This document shows positions 46,751-56,423 of a stretch of 64,000 nt of DNA, in pieces. Source of the DNA: Merluccius polli. Lineage: Eukaryota; Chordata; Actinopteri; Gadiformes; Merlucciidae. Each line of letters starts with the position of its first letter. Positions within the stretch are counted from its first letter, which is position 1. The translations under genes were made by a program, and so were the position numbers. Under the pieces are notes generated by a model. The model saw only the letters and a list, made by a program, of their open reading frames with translations. It was not told the DNA's origin and searched no databases. The stretch lies in NCBI GenBank assembly GCA_030340625.1, contig JAOPHQ010005455.1:1-64000 (forward strand). The letters run 5' to 3'.

Positions 46751-47086
46751 ATGTAATGGTCCCCCGTTATCGCCGTTTTTCCACCATTTCTGTCATGTTT
46801 CTCCCATATCTGCTGTCAGGTTTACTAAATCTCTTCCAGACTTACAGCCCAGCTTTGTCATACTTCAAGTCAGACCTGGTTACATTTTGGAGAACATTTG
46901 AGGAAAAAATATTTTTGGTCAAAATGAAAAAAATGTAATGGTCCCCCATTATCGCTTTTTCTTCCACCATTTCTGTCATGTTTCTCCCATATCTCCTGTC
47001 AGGTTTATGACATCTCTTCCAGACTTACAGCCCAGCTTTGGCATACTTCAAGTCACACCTGGTTACATTGTGGAGAAGATTTGAGC
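46751..47086 (+). repeat. Tandem duplication, 182-bp unit
   Basis: Copy one (from 46751) and copy two (from 46933) share ATGTAATGGTCCCCC, CCACCATTTCTGTCATGTTT, CTCTTCCAGACTTACAGCCC and ACCTGGTTACATT in order, with scattered differences. A third partial copy (GCTTTGGCATACTT) follows at about 47086. No coding potential is evident. Confidence 0.8.
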
Positions 47087-47334
47087 TTTGGCATACTTGA
47101 GGTGAGACCAAATTGAGTTGGTAGAGCTAATTCCAACTAGTTAGCAGAGTTAGCTAAGTGTGTAACTCTCTGTTGTTGTTAATCGGGCAATCAGCCAGTT
47201 TCGGCCACTTCAGCGGAGCTAAGACTGCATATGAGACAGGATTAGGAAGTTAAATGTTTGTCTTGTTAAAGAAGGAACTACATGATATCCTGCTGCTGGT
47301 GAGCATAGGAAGTAATTAGAACTTAGTCTTTCTG

Positions 47335-47779
47335 TGTCACGAATTCCACTAACTCTTAGTCTAACTCTCCTGTCGTTTCAGATCCTGCCACTCCCTCTTG
47401 CCATGCAATCAACTCATTCCCCTCACCTGGGTTTCCCTGCCCATCTCCTCACCTGCAGCCCATTCCCTCATTAGTCCCCCAGCATTTATACTGGTCCACT
47501 TCCGCTTGTTCCCTGCCAGATTCTCTTGTGTGTTTTCGCCAAGCTCTCCAGCAGTCCTTATCCTGTTTTTGCCTGATCTGCCTGTTCTGACCCTGCTTGC
47601 CTGTTTTTTGGACCTTGGATACCAAGCCTGCCCCTCTTCGGATTTGTTTGCCTGTGTGACTGATCTCCCGGTTTTGACCATGCCTGAACTTGATAAGTAA
47701 ACTGAACTTTCCCTGCAACCTTGACTGTCTCATTGTCGTGTTTTTGGGTTCTACTCTGCCAGTACCAGTGAACTTTACA
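47335..47779 (+). repeat. 5' LTR of the Ty3/gypsy element
   Basis: The LTR starts TGTCACGAATTCC and ends AACTTTACA. Its second half matches 52092-52366 closely over ~275 bp (CCTGCCAGATT, CCCCTCTTCGGATTTG, GATCTCCCGGTTTT, TTTTTGGGTTCTACTCTGCC). Only 16 nt separate it from the gag start, so the untranslated leader is very short. Confidence 0.88.
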
Positions 47780-47795
47780 GTACAATCTGGCCCAC

Positions 47796-48857
47796 ATGAA
47801 CCCAGCCAACTCTGATTCACTTCGAGAGCAGCTGGAGGCACAGGCCAGTGCCATTCAGCGCCACGACGAACAACTTACCTCTATAACAGGGGGTCTGCAG
47901 GAGATGGCGGCTTGCCACAAGAGGAGCACAGGTTCCATTCAGGAACCCTTCCAGAGGCTCTCTCTGTCAGACCGTGGATCGGTTCCTGTGCCATCCTCCA
48001 GTCCTTCGATCCAGACTCCTCCTGGGTCGGATGTGCACTTGCCTCCTCCGGAACGTTATTCCAGTGCTTCTGGTTCCTGCCGGCTATTCCTCGTGCAGTG
48101 TTCCCTCACCTTTGAGCTCCAGTCTTCCGCCTTTCCCACAGAGAGGTCCCAGGTGGCGTATATCGTCTCTCTGCTCTCGGGCAGAGCCAAAGACTGGGGA
48201 ACCGCTGAGTGGGAGAAGCAATCCCTCATCTGCTCATCGGTCAAGTTGTTCTCCGCTGAGCTCCGGAAGGTCTTCGATCATGTCAAACCCGGAAGAGAGG
48301 CTGCTCGAGGTTTGTTCGACCTGACGCAGGAAGGGAGATCCGTGTCTGACTACTCCATCGAGTTTCGCACCATAGCAGCTGAGAGCAACTGGAATGCTGC
48401 CTCAGTCTTGGATGCCTTCTACCACGGACTCTCCGACCGCATTAAAGACGAGCCGGTGGCCCGAGATCTTCCTGCCGACTTGGATGCGCTTGTCGCCCTC
48501 TCCATCCGCATTGACGGCCGTCTTCGGGAACAGAGAAGGGAGAGGGTCCTGTCCGCCATTCCACAAGTGCCGCTTCACCAGCCATCCCATCCTCCATGGC
48601 TCCCTTCTGAACCGGTCTCCGGCGTCCCTAGTGACTCTCCAGAGCCGATGCAGCTTGGGTGGACCCGGCTCTCCATGGCGGAACGACAGCGCCGCCTGCG
48701 GCAGAACAAGTGTCTGTACTGCAGCCAGGATGGCCATTTTGTCTCATCCTGCCTGGTAAAAGACATGGCTCACCAGTCATCCAGATACGCTGGTGAGCCG
48801 AACCATGAACTTGGAAATGCCCTTGATTCAGGCTCAACTGTGCTGTGCTGGGATTAA
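47796..48857 (+). CDS. Gag-like protein of the Ty3/gypsy element
   Basis: The open frame is 353 codons, starting MNPANSDSLREQLEAQ, with an N-terminal coiled-coil-like stretch, a Pro/Ser-rich linker, the central retrotransposon gag fold (SQVAYIVSLLSGRAKDWG, a typical motif of sushi-type gag) and a C-terminal zinc knuckle CLYCSQDGHFVSSC (C-x2-C-x4-H-x4-C, about residues 307-320). It forms the particle that packages the element RNA. The frame is complete as far as I can see, although the element is otherwise defective. The downstream pol frame overlaps its last ~65 nt in another frame. Confidence 0.85.
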   Translation: MNPANSDSLREQLEAQASAIQRHDEQLTSITGGLQEMAACHKRSTGSIQEPFQRLSLSDRGSVPVPSSSPSIQTPPGSDVHLPPPERYSSASGSCRLFLVQCSLTFELQSSAFPTERSQVAYIVSLLSGRAKDWGTAEWEKQSLICSSVKLFSAELRKVFDHVKPGREAARGLFDLTQEGRSVSDYSIEFRTIAAESNWNAASVLDAFYHGLSDRIKDEPVARDLPADLDALVALSIRIDGRLREQRRERVLSAIPQVPLHQPSHPPWLPSEPVSGVPSDSPEPMQLGWTRLSMAERQRRLRQNKCLYCSQDGHFVSSCLVKDMAHQSSRYAGEPNHELGNALDSGSTVLCWD

Positions 48858-49737
48858 TCACACTCCACTCCTCATTGACTCTGGTGCCGACACCAACTTT
48901 TTGGACATGACTCTTGCCTCCCAGCTGGGAATCGGTCAGGAGGTTCTGGGGAAGCCCATCCACACCACTGCGCTTGATGGCTGTCTTCTCTGCAGGGTCA
49001 CACATCAATCGACTCCTCTTCAAGTGACCATGTCAGGCAACCACAGCGAAACACTCACCTTTCACCTTATCCATGCACCACAACAGCCGGTCATCTTGGG
49101 GTATCCATGGCTCAGGAGACATAATCCACACATAGACTGGGCTTCGGGAACTATACTGCAGTGGAGTGCTCATTGTCATGCTGTCTGTCTGAGTTCTGCC
49201 CTGTCATCTGCTCCTAGTCTGTCTGTTACCTCTGAATTTCCAGATCTTTCCGGAGTTCCTAAGGATTACCTGGATCTTAAGGAGGTTTTTAACAAAGCCC
49301 GGGCCACCTCTTTGCCGCCGCATCGCCCATAAGACTGTGCTATTGACCTCCTCTCGGGCACTTCCCCTCCTAAAGGCCGACTCTTCTCCCTATCTGCTCC
49401 TGAGACCAAGGCTATGGAGAGGTATATTAATGACTCCTTGGCTGCAGGAATCATTTGGCCATCATCATCTCCTGCTGGAGCGGGGTTTTTCTATGGGGGG
49501 AAGGACAAATCCCTGCGACCTTGCATTGACTACAGGGGACTCAATGACATCACTGTAAAAAACAGGTACCCTCTTCCACTAATCTCCTCTGCCTTTGAAC
49601 TGCTAGAGGGAGCTACCACCTATTCCAAACTCGACCTCCGCAATGCTTACCATTTGGTGAAAATCAGGGATGGGAACGAGTGGAAGACTGCCTTTAATAC
49701 TCCTAGTGGACATTATGAGTATTTAGTTATGTAAGTC
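48793..49737 (+). pseudogene. Pol remnant: protease and N-terminal reverse transcriptase
   Basis: One frame carries the aspartic protease motif LLIDSGADTNFLD (about 48876) and a second protease block (PVILGYPWLRRHNP). It then meets an in-frame TAA at 49330-49332 and continues in the same frame into RT: LRPCIDYRGLNDIT and YSKLDLRNAYHLV. The frame stops at 49735 straight after the EYLVM block. The sequence that follows already belongs to the region downstream of the catalytic YxDD box, so the core of the polymerase (roughly 100 nt, judged from the family) is deleted. Confidence 0.85.
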
Positions 49738-51512
49738 CAAACAGGAGCATGTGGTGCATGTACGCCAAGTCCTCCAGAGGCTCTTGGAGAACCAGCTCTT
49801 CGTTAAAGCAGAAAAGTGTGAGTTCCATGCCTCAGAGGTATCCTTCCTGGGGTTCGTCGTCAACACTGGTAACATCCGGATGGATCTGGCCAAGACCAAG
49901 GCAGTCACCGACTGGCCTGCTCCTCCCACACGCAAGGAACGTCAACGCTTTCTGGGGTTTGCGAACTTCTACCAACGGTTCATCCGAAACTACAGTTTGG
50001 TGGCAGCTCCCCTCACCACCCTCACCTCCCTGAATGTGCCCTTCCGGTGGTCCTCCGCGGCTGAGAGAGTTTTTGGGGAGTTGAAATCACGTTTCACCTT
50101 CCCATTCTCATATTCCCTGACCCCTTTCGACAGTTTATTGTGGAGGTGGATGCCTCGGACACTGGTGTGGGGGCAGTTCTTTCTCAGCAGTCGGCTGAGG
50201 ATCAGAAGGCTCACCCATGTGCCTCCTTCTCCCGGAAGCTGTCTCCAGCTGAGAGGAATTACAACATAGGGAACCGGGAACTGTTGGCTGTGAAGCTTGC
50301 ACTGGAGGAGTGGAGACACTGGTTGGAGGGGGCGGAGCAGCCATTTGTGGTCTGGACAGATCACAAAAATCTGGAATACATCCATTCGGCCAAGCGGCTG
50401 AACTCTCATCAAGCTAGGTGGGCACTCTTCTTTAACCGTTTTGATTTCTCCCGCTCATACCGACCAGGCTCAAAGAACATCAAACCCGACACCCTGTCTT
50501 GTCAGTTCCAGCCGGAAAGCTCTCCTTCCCATCCTGAAGGTATCCTCCCTCCGGCATGTGTCATTGGTGCGGTAACCTGGGAGGTGGAGGATAAGGTAAA
50601 GCGCTCTCATGCTGAACATCCTGCTCCCAGTGCTTGTCCTGATGACCGTCTGTTTGTCCCTGCCAGTCTCCGTCCTCAGGTTCTCCAGTGGGGCCACTCT
50701 TCCCATCTGGCTTGTCACCCTGGGGTGAGACGCACCCTAGCACTGCTACGGCAATGTTTCTGGTGGTCTTCCATGGAGGAGGACACCAAGGGATTCATTG
50801 CCACTTGCCAGATCTGCTCTCAACATAAGAGTACTCACCTAGCTCCCTCCGGCCTACTTCGTCCCCTGCCAGTTCCTCGTCGCCCATGTCACCGGCCTAC
50901 CACCTTGATGGTAACTCAGTCATACTCTTCGGTTTTCCAAGACCGCCCATCTTATTCCATTACCCAAATTACCCACTGCCAAAGAGACTGCTGAAGTCAT
51001 GTTGCAACATGTGTTCCGGCTGCATGGTCGTGGTCTCTGACCGGGGGCCACAATTTACCTCTCACTTTTGGTCTGAGTTTTGCAGTCTGCTGGGGGCCAC
51101 CGTCAGTCTGTCATCTGGTTTCCACCCTCAATCTAGCGGTCAGGCCGAGCGCATGAACCAAGAGATGGAGACGGCTCTGCGCTCTCGCCTCCCACAACCC
51201 TTCCTCATGGTCGAAACAACTCCTGTGGATCGAGTACGCCCATAACACCCTTCCCAGTTCAGCCATCGGTCTCTCGCCTTTCCAATGCTCCTGGGGTTAC
51301 CAACCACCGCTCTTTCCTGAGCAGGAACGTGAGGCCAGCGTCCCCTCAGTCCAGGCGTTCATCCGGCATTGTCAACGCACTTGGATGCAGGCCCGCTCCA
51401 CCCTTCTGCACTCCTCCAACCGTTACCAATGGTCTGCCAATCGACGTTGCATCCCTGCACCCCGTTACACTCTGGGGCAGCATGTCTGGTTATCTACGCG
51501 GGACCTTCCCCT
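49738..51512 (+). pseudogene. Pol remnant: RT connection, RNase H and integrase
   Basis: The RT thumb and connection (KCEFHASEVSFLGFVV, RFLGFANFYQRFIRNYS) lie in one frame up to about 50100, and RNase H (VDASDTGVGAVLSQQ, then WTDHKNLEYI) in another from 50140. The integrase zinc-binding region (HSSHLACHPGVRRT with CQICSQHK) is at 50690-50830. The catalytic core is broken by shifts and losses: the DRGPQFTS block and the QAERMNQEMET block (about 51030-51180) are in a third frame. The end (QHVWLSTRDLPL) runs into a solo LTR at 51513 and resumes after it at 51928 with KKLAPRFVGPFPISRVINP. Confidence 0.8.
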
Positions 51513-51923
51513 TGTGACGAATGTATAACTGCACATACTGTATGTATCAACAGACTGTAATATCCTCACATAGCCACTAGGGAATAGAAACAAATATATA
51601 AGTTGTATTAACCGCACCTGGCCACCAGATGGCGGCACACATAATACACTGGGGGCGGGCGCTCAACACTAACCAATCAGAGCATAGTATGCATCATAGA
51701 GACCACGCCTGCCCAGGTACTACCAAACCACACATCCGGGGGAAGGGCAGAAACCCTAGGCTGCGTATCTGGACAGATATCCAGCTAAGGGTCGCTCCAC
51801 GTGCGTGAATTTTACAATACCTCTCCTTTTGCTTCATAGATAATATACCTAAAGCTAAACAAATAAAGTGAGTTAAAAGCGATCCTGTGTCGGCAGCCTT
51901 CTTCCTCAAAGAACAGCACAGCA
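51513..51923 (+). mobile_element. Solo LTR inserted in the Ty3/gypsy pol
   Basis: The unit is 411 bp, begins TGTGACGAATGTATAAC and ends AACAGCACAGCA (TG...CA), with an AATAAA at 51862-51867 near its end. It is flanked by a 4-bp duplication CCCT (51509-51512 and 51924-51927). Removing the unit and one CCCT restores a continuous pol frame across the site. A second copy in opposite orientation lies at 59215-59661. A 4-bp duplication fits ERV1-like or some gypsy elements; the internal part is not in the window, so the family is open. Confidence 0.85.
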
Positions 51924-52091
51924 CCCTCAGAGTGGAGTCCAAGAAGTTGGCTCCCCGTTTCGTGGGCCCATTCCCCATCTCGAGGGTCATCAACCCTGCA
52001 GCTGTCCATCTACGTCTACCACGGTCCATGAGGATTCACCCCACCTTCAATGTCTCCAAGGTCAAACCTGTTAATGAGAGCCCGCTTCAGA

Positions 52092-52366
52092 TTGTTCCCT
52101 GCCAGATTGTCTTGTGTGTTTTCGCCAAGCTCTCCAGCATTCCTTATCCTGATTTTGCCTGATCTGCCTGTTCTGATCCTGCTTGCCTGTCTTTCGGACC
52201 TTTGGAGACCCAGCCTGCCCCTCTTCGGATTTGTTTGCCTGTGTGACTGATCTCCCGGTTTTTACCTTGCCTGAACTTGATAAGTAAACTGAACTTTCCC
52301 TGCAACCTTGACTGTCTCATTGTCGTGTTTTTGGGTTCTACTCTGCCAGTACCAGTGAACTTTACA
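52092..52366 (+). repeat. Truncated 3' LTR of the Ty3/gypsy element
   Basis: It matches the last ~275 bp of the 5' LTR with about a dozen differences, and ends AACTTTACA before the target duplicate TTTCTG. The first ~170 bp are missing and it joins pol sequence directly. Confidence 0.85.
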
Positions 52367-52372
52367 TTTCTG

Positions 52373-53525
52373 TAGCGGTTTGACTGTGTTTGTCTTTTGG
52401 TCTACGCTACATTGCTTTTGATATCCTAAAAAACTACCATACATTTTCTAGATCTTTTAATAATAGAAATCTTACAAGGCTTGTATGATGTTATCGGTCA
52501 GTCTGCGGTGCGGACCAGACAGGACACAGCGTTATTTGAACATAATTTGCCAGATCTATGAATGAATCAAAAGTATAGTAATAAAGTTAACTGGTTTGGC
52601 CCATGAATCTTACTTGCACGACCATGCTTGCCTTGTAGTTTGGTTTTCTATGCCATTACTACAGAACTTTACCTCTATTGTAAAATCTATTGGAAGTCTA
52701 TGAGAGATGGGCTAATTGGTTCCAGCTGCATGTTTTGGTCAATGTTTACTTTGATTCATTTTAACTAGGGCTGGGCCGGTTATTTCATAATCGTGCGATT
52801 GACGGTCATTGACGTCATCGACACAACGCAAACAATCCGTCATAATCGCCGTTTGGTAATGTTTTTCTAAAATGTATACTTTTTCATAATGTTGCCAAAA
52901 TAATCTACCTTTTCTATAGCCAAAATAAAAAATAATCATTTAATGTATGCTTAAACACCAAATGATCCCTCTAAAACAAAGACACTACTTCTCCCTGCAA
53001 GTGCAACAATCTTTAAGTTGCTCGCTCTCTCGCTGTCTTTAAAGTTTACCATGCTCCTCCGCTACTACTACTAATATATTAGTATTACTGTTTCAATTAC
53101 GTTAATATAGGCGAATAACATTGCTTAATGTAGTTTTCTCAATAAAGATTTCACGTGGTTTGACTAAACCAAAGTTCCTAACATTTCTGATAATTGCAGC
53201 AACTTGCAGCGCTCTGATTGATGGAATGACATCATCTCATCCAGTGAATGCACTTGACCTGTCACTAAAAATTTTGCTGAAAAGGATGAGGTAAAACGAA
53301 ACCAAGATTGAGCTCCTTGGCAGATCCAACGTGGCGTCGCCATTTTGTGCCCATTTTGGCTACCTGCAGGAGGAACCGCTGGACTCATCGGATGATCCCC
53401 TTGCCTGGTGGCAATTGTGGTCGGCAATTGTGGTCGGTTCCCACTAATGGCAAAAGTGACCCGGTAATACATGTGCATCCAGGGCCGCAGGAAGGGGTTT
53501 TGAGTTGGGGGTGCTGAAACTGTAT
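52373..53525. other. Region between the LTR element and the Tc1 element
   Basis: No gene is seen. At 52768 the sequence AGGGCTGGGCCGGTTATTTC resembles one end of a hAT-type MITE, but I found no matching right end. The rest is AT-rich. A 13-bp tandem repeat (GGCAATTGTGGTC twice) lies at about 53409-53434. Confidence 0.45.
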
Positions 53526-53529
53526 ATTA

Positions 53530-54890
53530 CAAAGCCCAATTCCACTGAAGTTGGGACGGTGTATAAAATGAGAATAAAAACAACAGACAATGATTTGCAA
53601 ATCTGTTTTGACCTATATTCAATTGTATACATTAAAAGACAAGATATTTAATGTTCAAACTGATAAACTTTATTATTTCTTTAGAAATATTCACACATTT
53701 TGATTTTGATGGCTGCAACACGTTCCAAAAGAATTGGGACAGGGGCATTTTTACCACTGTGTAACATCACCTTTCCTTTTCACAACACTCAATAGGCGTT
53801 TGGGAACAGAGGACACTAATTGCTGAAGCTTTGTAGGTGGAATTCTTTCCCATTCTTGCCAGATGAACAACTTCAATTGCTCCACAGTCCGGGGTCTCTG
53901 TGCTCGTATTTTGCGCTTCATAATGCGCCACACATTCTCAATGGGAGACAGGTCTGGACTGCAGGCAGGCCAGTCTAGTACCCGCACTCTTTTACTATGA
54001 AGCCAGGCTGTTGTAACACGTGCAGAATGTGGCTTGGCATTGTCTTGCTGAAATAAGCAGGGGCGACTCTGAAAAAGACGTCGCTTGGATGGCAGCATAT
54101 GCTGCTCCAAAACCTGAATGTACCTTTCAGCATTAATGGTGCCTTCACAAATGTGCAGGTTACCCATACCATTGGCACTAACACACCCCCATACCATCAC
54201 AGATGCTTGTTTTTGGCGCTGATAACAGTCTGGATGGTCTTTTTCCTCTTTGGTCCGGAGGACACAACGTCTATTATTTCCTAAAACAATTTGGAATGTG
54301 GACTCATCAGACCACAGAACACTTTTCCACTTCGCTTCAGTCCAACTGAGATGAGCTCGGGCCCAGAGAAGCCGGCAGCGTTTCTGGGTGTTGTTGATAT
54401 ATGGCTTTCGCTTTGCATAGTACAGTTTTAACTTGCACTTGTGAATGTAACGCCGAATTGTGTTAACTGACAACGGTTTTCCGAAGTGTTCCTGAGCCCA
54501 TGCTGTAATATCCTGCAGAGAATGATGTCGGTTTTTGATGCAGTGCCACCTGAGGGATCGAAGGTCACGGCCATTCAATGTGGGTTTTCGGCCTTGCCGC
54601 TTACGTGCAGAGATGTCCCCCAATTCTCTGAATCTGTTGATGATGTTATGGACTGTAGATGATATCCCCAACTTCTTTGCAACATTGTTCTGGAACTGAT
54701 GGACTATTTGCTCACGCAGTTGCTCACAAAGTGGTGAACCTCGCCCCATCCTTGCTTGTGAAAGACTGAGCCTTTTGGGGATGTCCTTTTTATACCCAAT
54801 CATGACACAAACCTGTTTCCAATTAACCTGTTCATCAATGGAATGCTCCAAATAGGTGTTTTTGGAGGAGGGTGCCAAGCCCTCTTGATT
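53530..54890 (-). mobile_element. Tc1-like DNA transposon, one end missing
   Basis: The transposase lies on the minus strand. The 3' side has the usual Tc1-group end sequence (CCCAATTCCACTGAAGTTGGGAC read at 53537-53560 on the plus strand) and a subterminal GTTCCAAAAGAATTGGGACAGG at 53724. On the other side the sequence passes GGAATGCTCCAAATAGGTGTTTTT and decays into A-rich and TA repeats near 54900, with no matching inverted end. The copy therefore looks 5' truncated although its gene is whole. Confidence 0.8.
53751..54749 (-). CDS. Tc1-like transposase, uninterrupted reading frame
   Basis: The frame gives 332 aa from the Met of MGRGSPLCEQLREQIVHQF. The upstream open frame to 54878 reads through untranslated sequence, and this Met matches the usual start and length of the family (330-345 aa). 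Helix-turn-helix segments occupy the first ~110 residues (NNVAKKLGISSTVHNIINRF, GRKPTLNGRDLRSL, ITAWAQEHFGKPLSVNTIRRYIH). The catalytic DDE triad is visible as WSDEST, QQDNAKPH and SPDLSPIENVW, with D and E 34 residues apart as in Tc1. It cuts and joins DNA at TA sites. All motifs are present and no stop interrupts them. Whether single substitutions have inactivated it cannot be judged here. Confidence 0.88.
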   Translation of the reverse strand: MGRGSPLCEQLREQIVHQFQNNVAKKLGISSTVHNIINRFRELGDISARKRQGRKPTLNGRDLRSLRWHCIKNRHHSLQDITAWAQEHFGKPLSVNTIRRYIHKCKLKLYYAKRKPYINNTQKRCRLLWARAHLSWTEAKWKSVLWSDESTFQIVLGNNRRCVLRTKEEKDHPDCYQRQKQASVMVWGCVSANGMGNLHICEGTINAERYIQVLEQHMLPSKRRLFQSRPCLFQQDNAKPHSARVTTAWLHSKRVRVLDWPACSPDLSPIENVWRIMKRKIRAQRPRTVEQLKLFIWQEWERIPPTKLQQLVSSVPKRLLSVVKRKGDVTQW

Positions 54891-54915
54891 TTAAGGGAGA
54901 GAAAAAAAAGAGAAA

Positions 54916-54946
<31 letters not shown>

Positions 54947-55745
54947 CTTTTTTTTTAGATCTTGCGTGTATAACAGCATGTGCTGACGTAAACACCAGCA
55001 GTATTCATACAAAGTACAATAGAAAATGATCTGTTCACAAACAATGTATATACATTTCCTGCAGGTATTAGGTTCACTATTTGGGTTCATTGTACCGTTG
55101 ACCGCATCTCTGTCGTAAAGCACACCCTTTCGTGTAATATTGCTTCATTAAATTGAAATTAAAATACATTTTCAGTATTGCAATCATTTCCCAAAACGTC
55201 TCCAAGCAACAGGAAAATTATGCAAAATGTTTTTAATACATTTCTAAAAATTAAAACACGAAAATAAAAAATAAACTCGCCAGCAGGAGGTGCTGCAGCA
55301 CCCGTACTTCCTGCGGCCATGTGTGCATCTGTACAACGAGCTGTGCATCCGGACGGTTTTAGCACCGCTGGGAACTTGGTTACTCCTCCACTCGCGCCTC
55401 AAACTGGAAGAGGTGAACATGCTCGTCTTCTTGGCGTGGAACCTCGACAGTCAACTAAAATCAAACATCTTTCGCATTTTGGCCCTTGAGGCAATGCTGA
55501 TCTATTTGATTTTGTGTTATTTACTTGACACACTAGCCTCCCTAAATGTTATGTTGTTTCACATTTAATATCTGAGAATGTTAAGAAAGGCTATTTAATT
55601 TCAACCATCGCAGTCGGAAAGACGCCCTGAACAGGCAATGCTGGTCTGTTTTATTTTGTTTTAACATAACCTACTTTGTTTTAAAATGTTTTATTTTATT
55701 TATTCCAAAATGTTTGGAAATGTTAAATCTTTGTTCTATTTAAAG
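54891..55745. other. A/T-rich junction and possible hAT transposase relic
   Basis: An A-rich stretch and (TA)n (54901-54947) adjoin the Tc1 element. From about 55270 to 55450 an open stretch on the plus strand reads LQHPYFLRPCVHLYNELC and then SRLKLEEVNMLVFLAWNLD. The order and the final LVFL..N pattern resemble the C-terminal dimerisation domain of hAT transposases with its middle missing. This is a weak resemblance and there is no gene around it. Confidence 0.35.
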
Positions 55746-56059
55746 AAATATGTAAGGGATAATCCATGACGAGGTGTGCATGTATTGAAAAATAATGCAC
55801 GACACGGGGGCTAAGAACCACCCGACGCGAACATGCACACCTCAGCGTGGATTATCCCACTTATACCATGGCCACTTGCGAATCAATAAAAATATAAGGG
55901 TGTTGATTCATATTTTGGGGTAATTCTGTCTCAAAATTACAAATTTTAGCTCGCACTTCTTTGTGTGTTCCTGGAAATAAACAGCAAATGACCGTAGAAA
56001 TATATGGGTCTGACAAATGCCTAATGTCAGTTAACATGAGATTCATATGAGTGTAGACC

Positions 56060-56359
56060 TTACCTTATTACTCCAGTAAAAAGAGACGATCTTAGTAACG
56101 ACATGGCAACGTTACCTTATTACTCCAGTAAATAGAGACGATCTTAGTAATGACATGACAACGTTACCTTATTACTCCAGTAAATAGAGACGATCTTAGT
56201 AACGACATGGCAACGTTACCTTATTACGCCAGTAAATAGAGACGATCTTAGTAACGACATGGCAACGTTACCTTATTACTCCAGTAAATAGAGACGATCT
56301 TAGTAATGACATGGCAACGTTACCTTATTACGCCAGTAAATAGAGATGATCTTAATAAC
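56060..56359 (+). repeat. 52-bp minisatellite, left segment (~6 units)
   Basis: Units read TTACTCCAGTAAATAGAGAC, GATCTTAGTAACGACATGG and CAACGTTACCTTA. Each unit contains two small inverted repeats (TTACTccAGTAA; GTAACG...CGTTAC). The array breaks at 56359 where the LINE begins. Confidence 0.92.
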
Positions 56360-56423
56360 AATCAATCAATCAATCAAAGTTTATTTGTATAGCACATTTC
56401 ATATGACAAACATAAACTCAATG

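Larger units (their letters stand above)
45420..47328. other. Region between dazap1 and the LTR element
   Basis: No host gene is recognised. Short open frames here have no known motif. The stretch contains a perfect 19-bp-arm palindrome (46682-46725) and a 182-bp tandem duplication (46751-47086). Confidence 0.55.
47335..52366 (+). mobile_element. Decayed sushi-like Ty3/gypsy LTR retrotransposon
   Basis: A 5' LTR (47335-47779), gag, protease, reverse transcriptase, RNase H and integrase remnants, and a 3' LTR remnant (52092-52366) lie in order. The flanks share TTTCTG (47329-47334 and 52367-52372), a target duplication. The gag and pol style is that of the sushi group of chromoviruses common in fish, whose relatives gave rise to the mammalian PEG10/RTL genes. 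The copy is dead: there is an in-frame stop between protease and RT, a deletion removing the RT core, frameshifts in integrase, a solo LTR inserted near the pol end, and a deletion that removes the expected C-terminal chromodomain region together with the first ~170 bp of the 3' LTR. Confidence 0.9.

Noticed and set aside
48402..48737. Minus-strand open frames opposite the gag gene
   Set aside because: Shadows of the gag coding frame.
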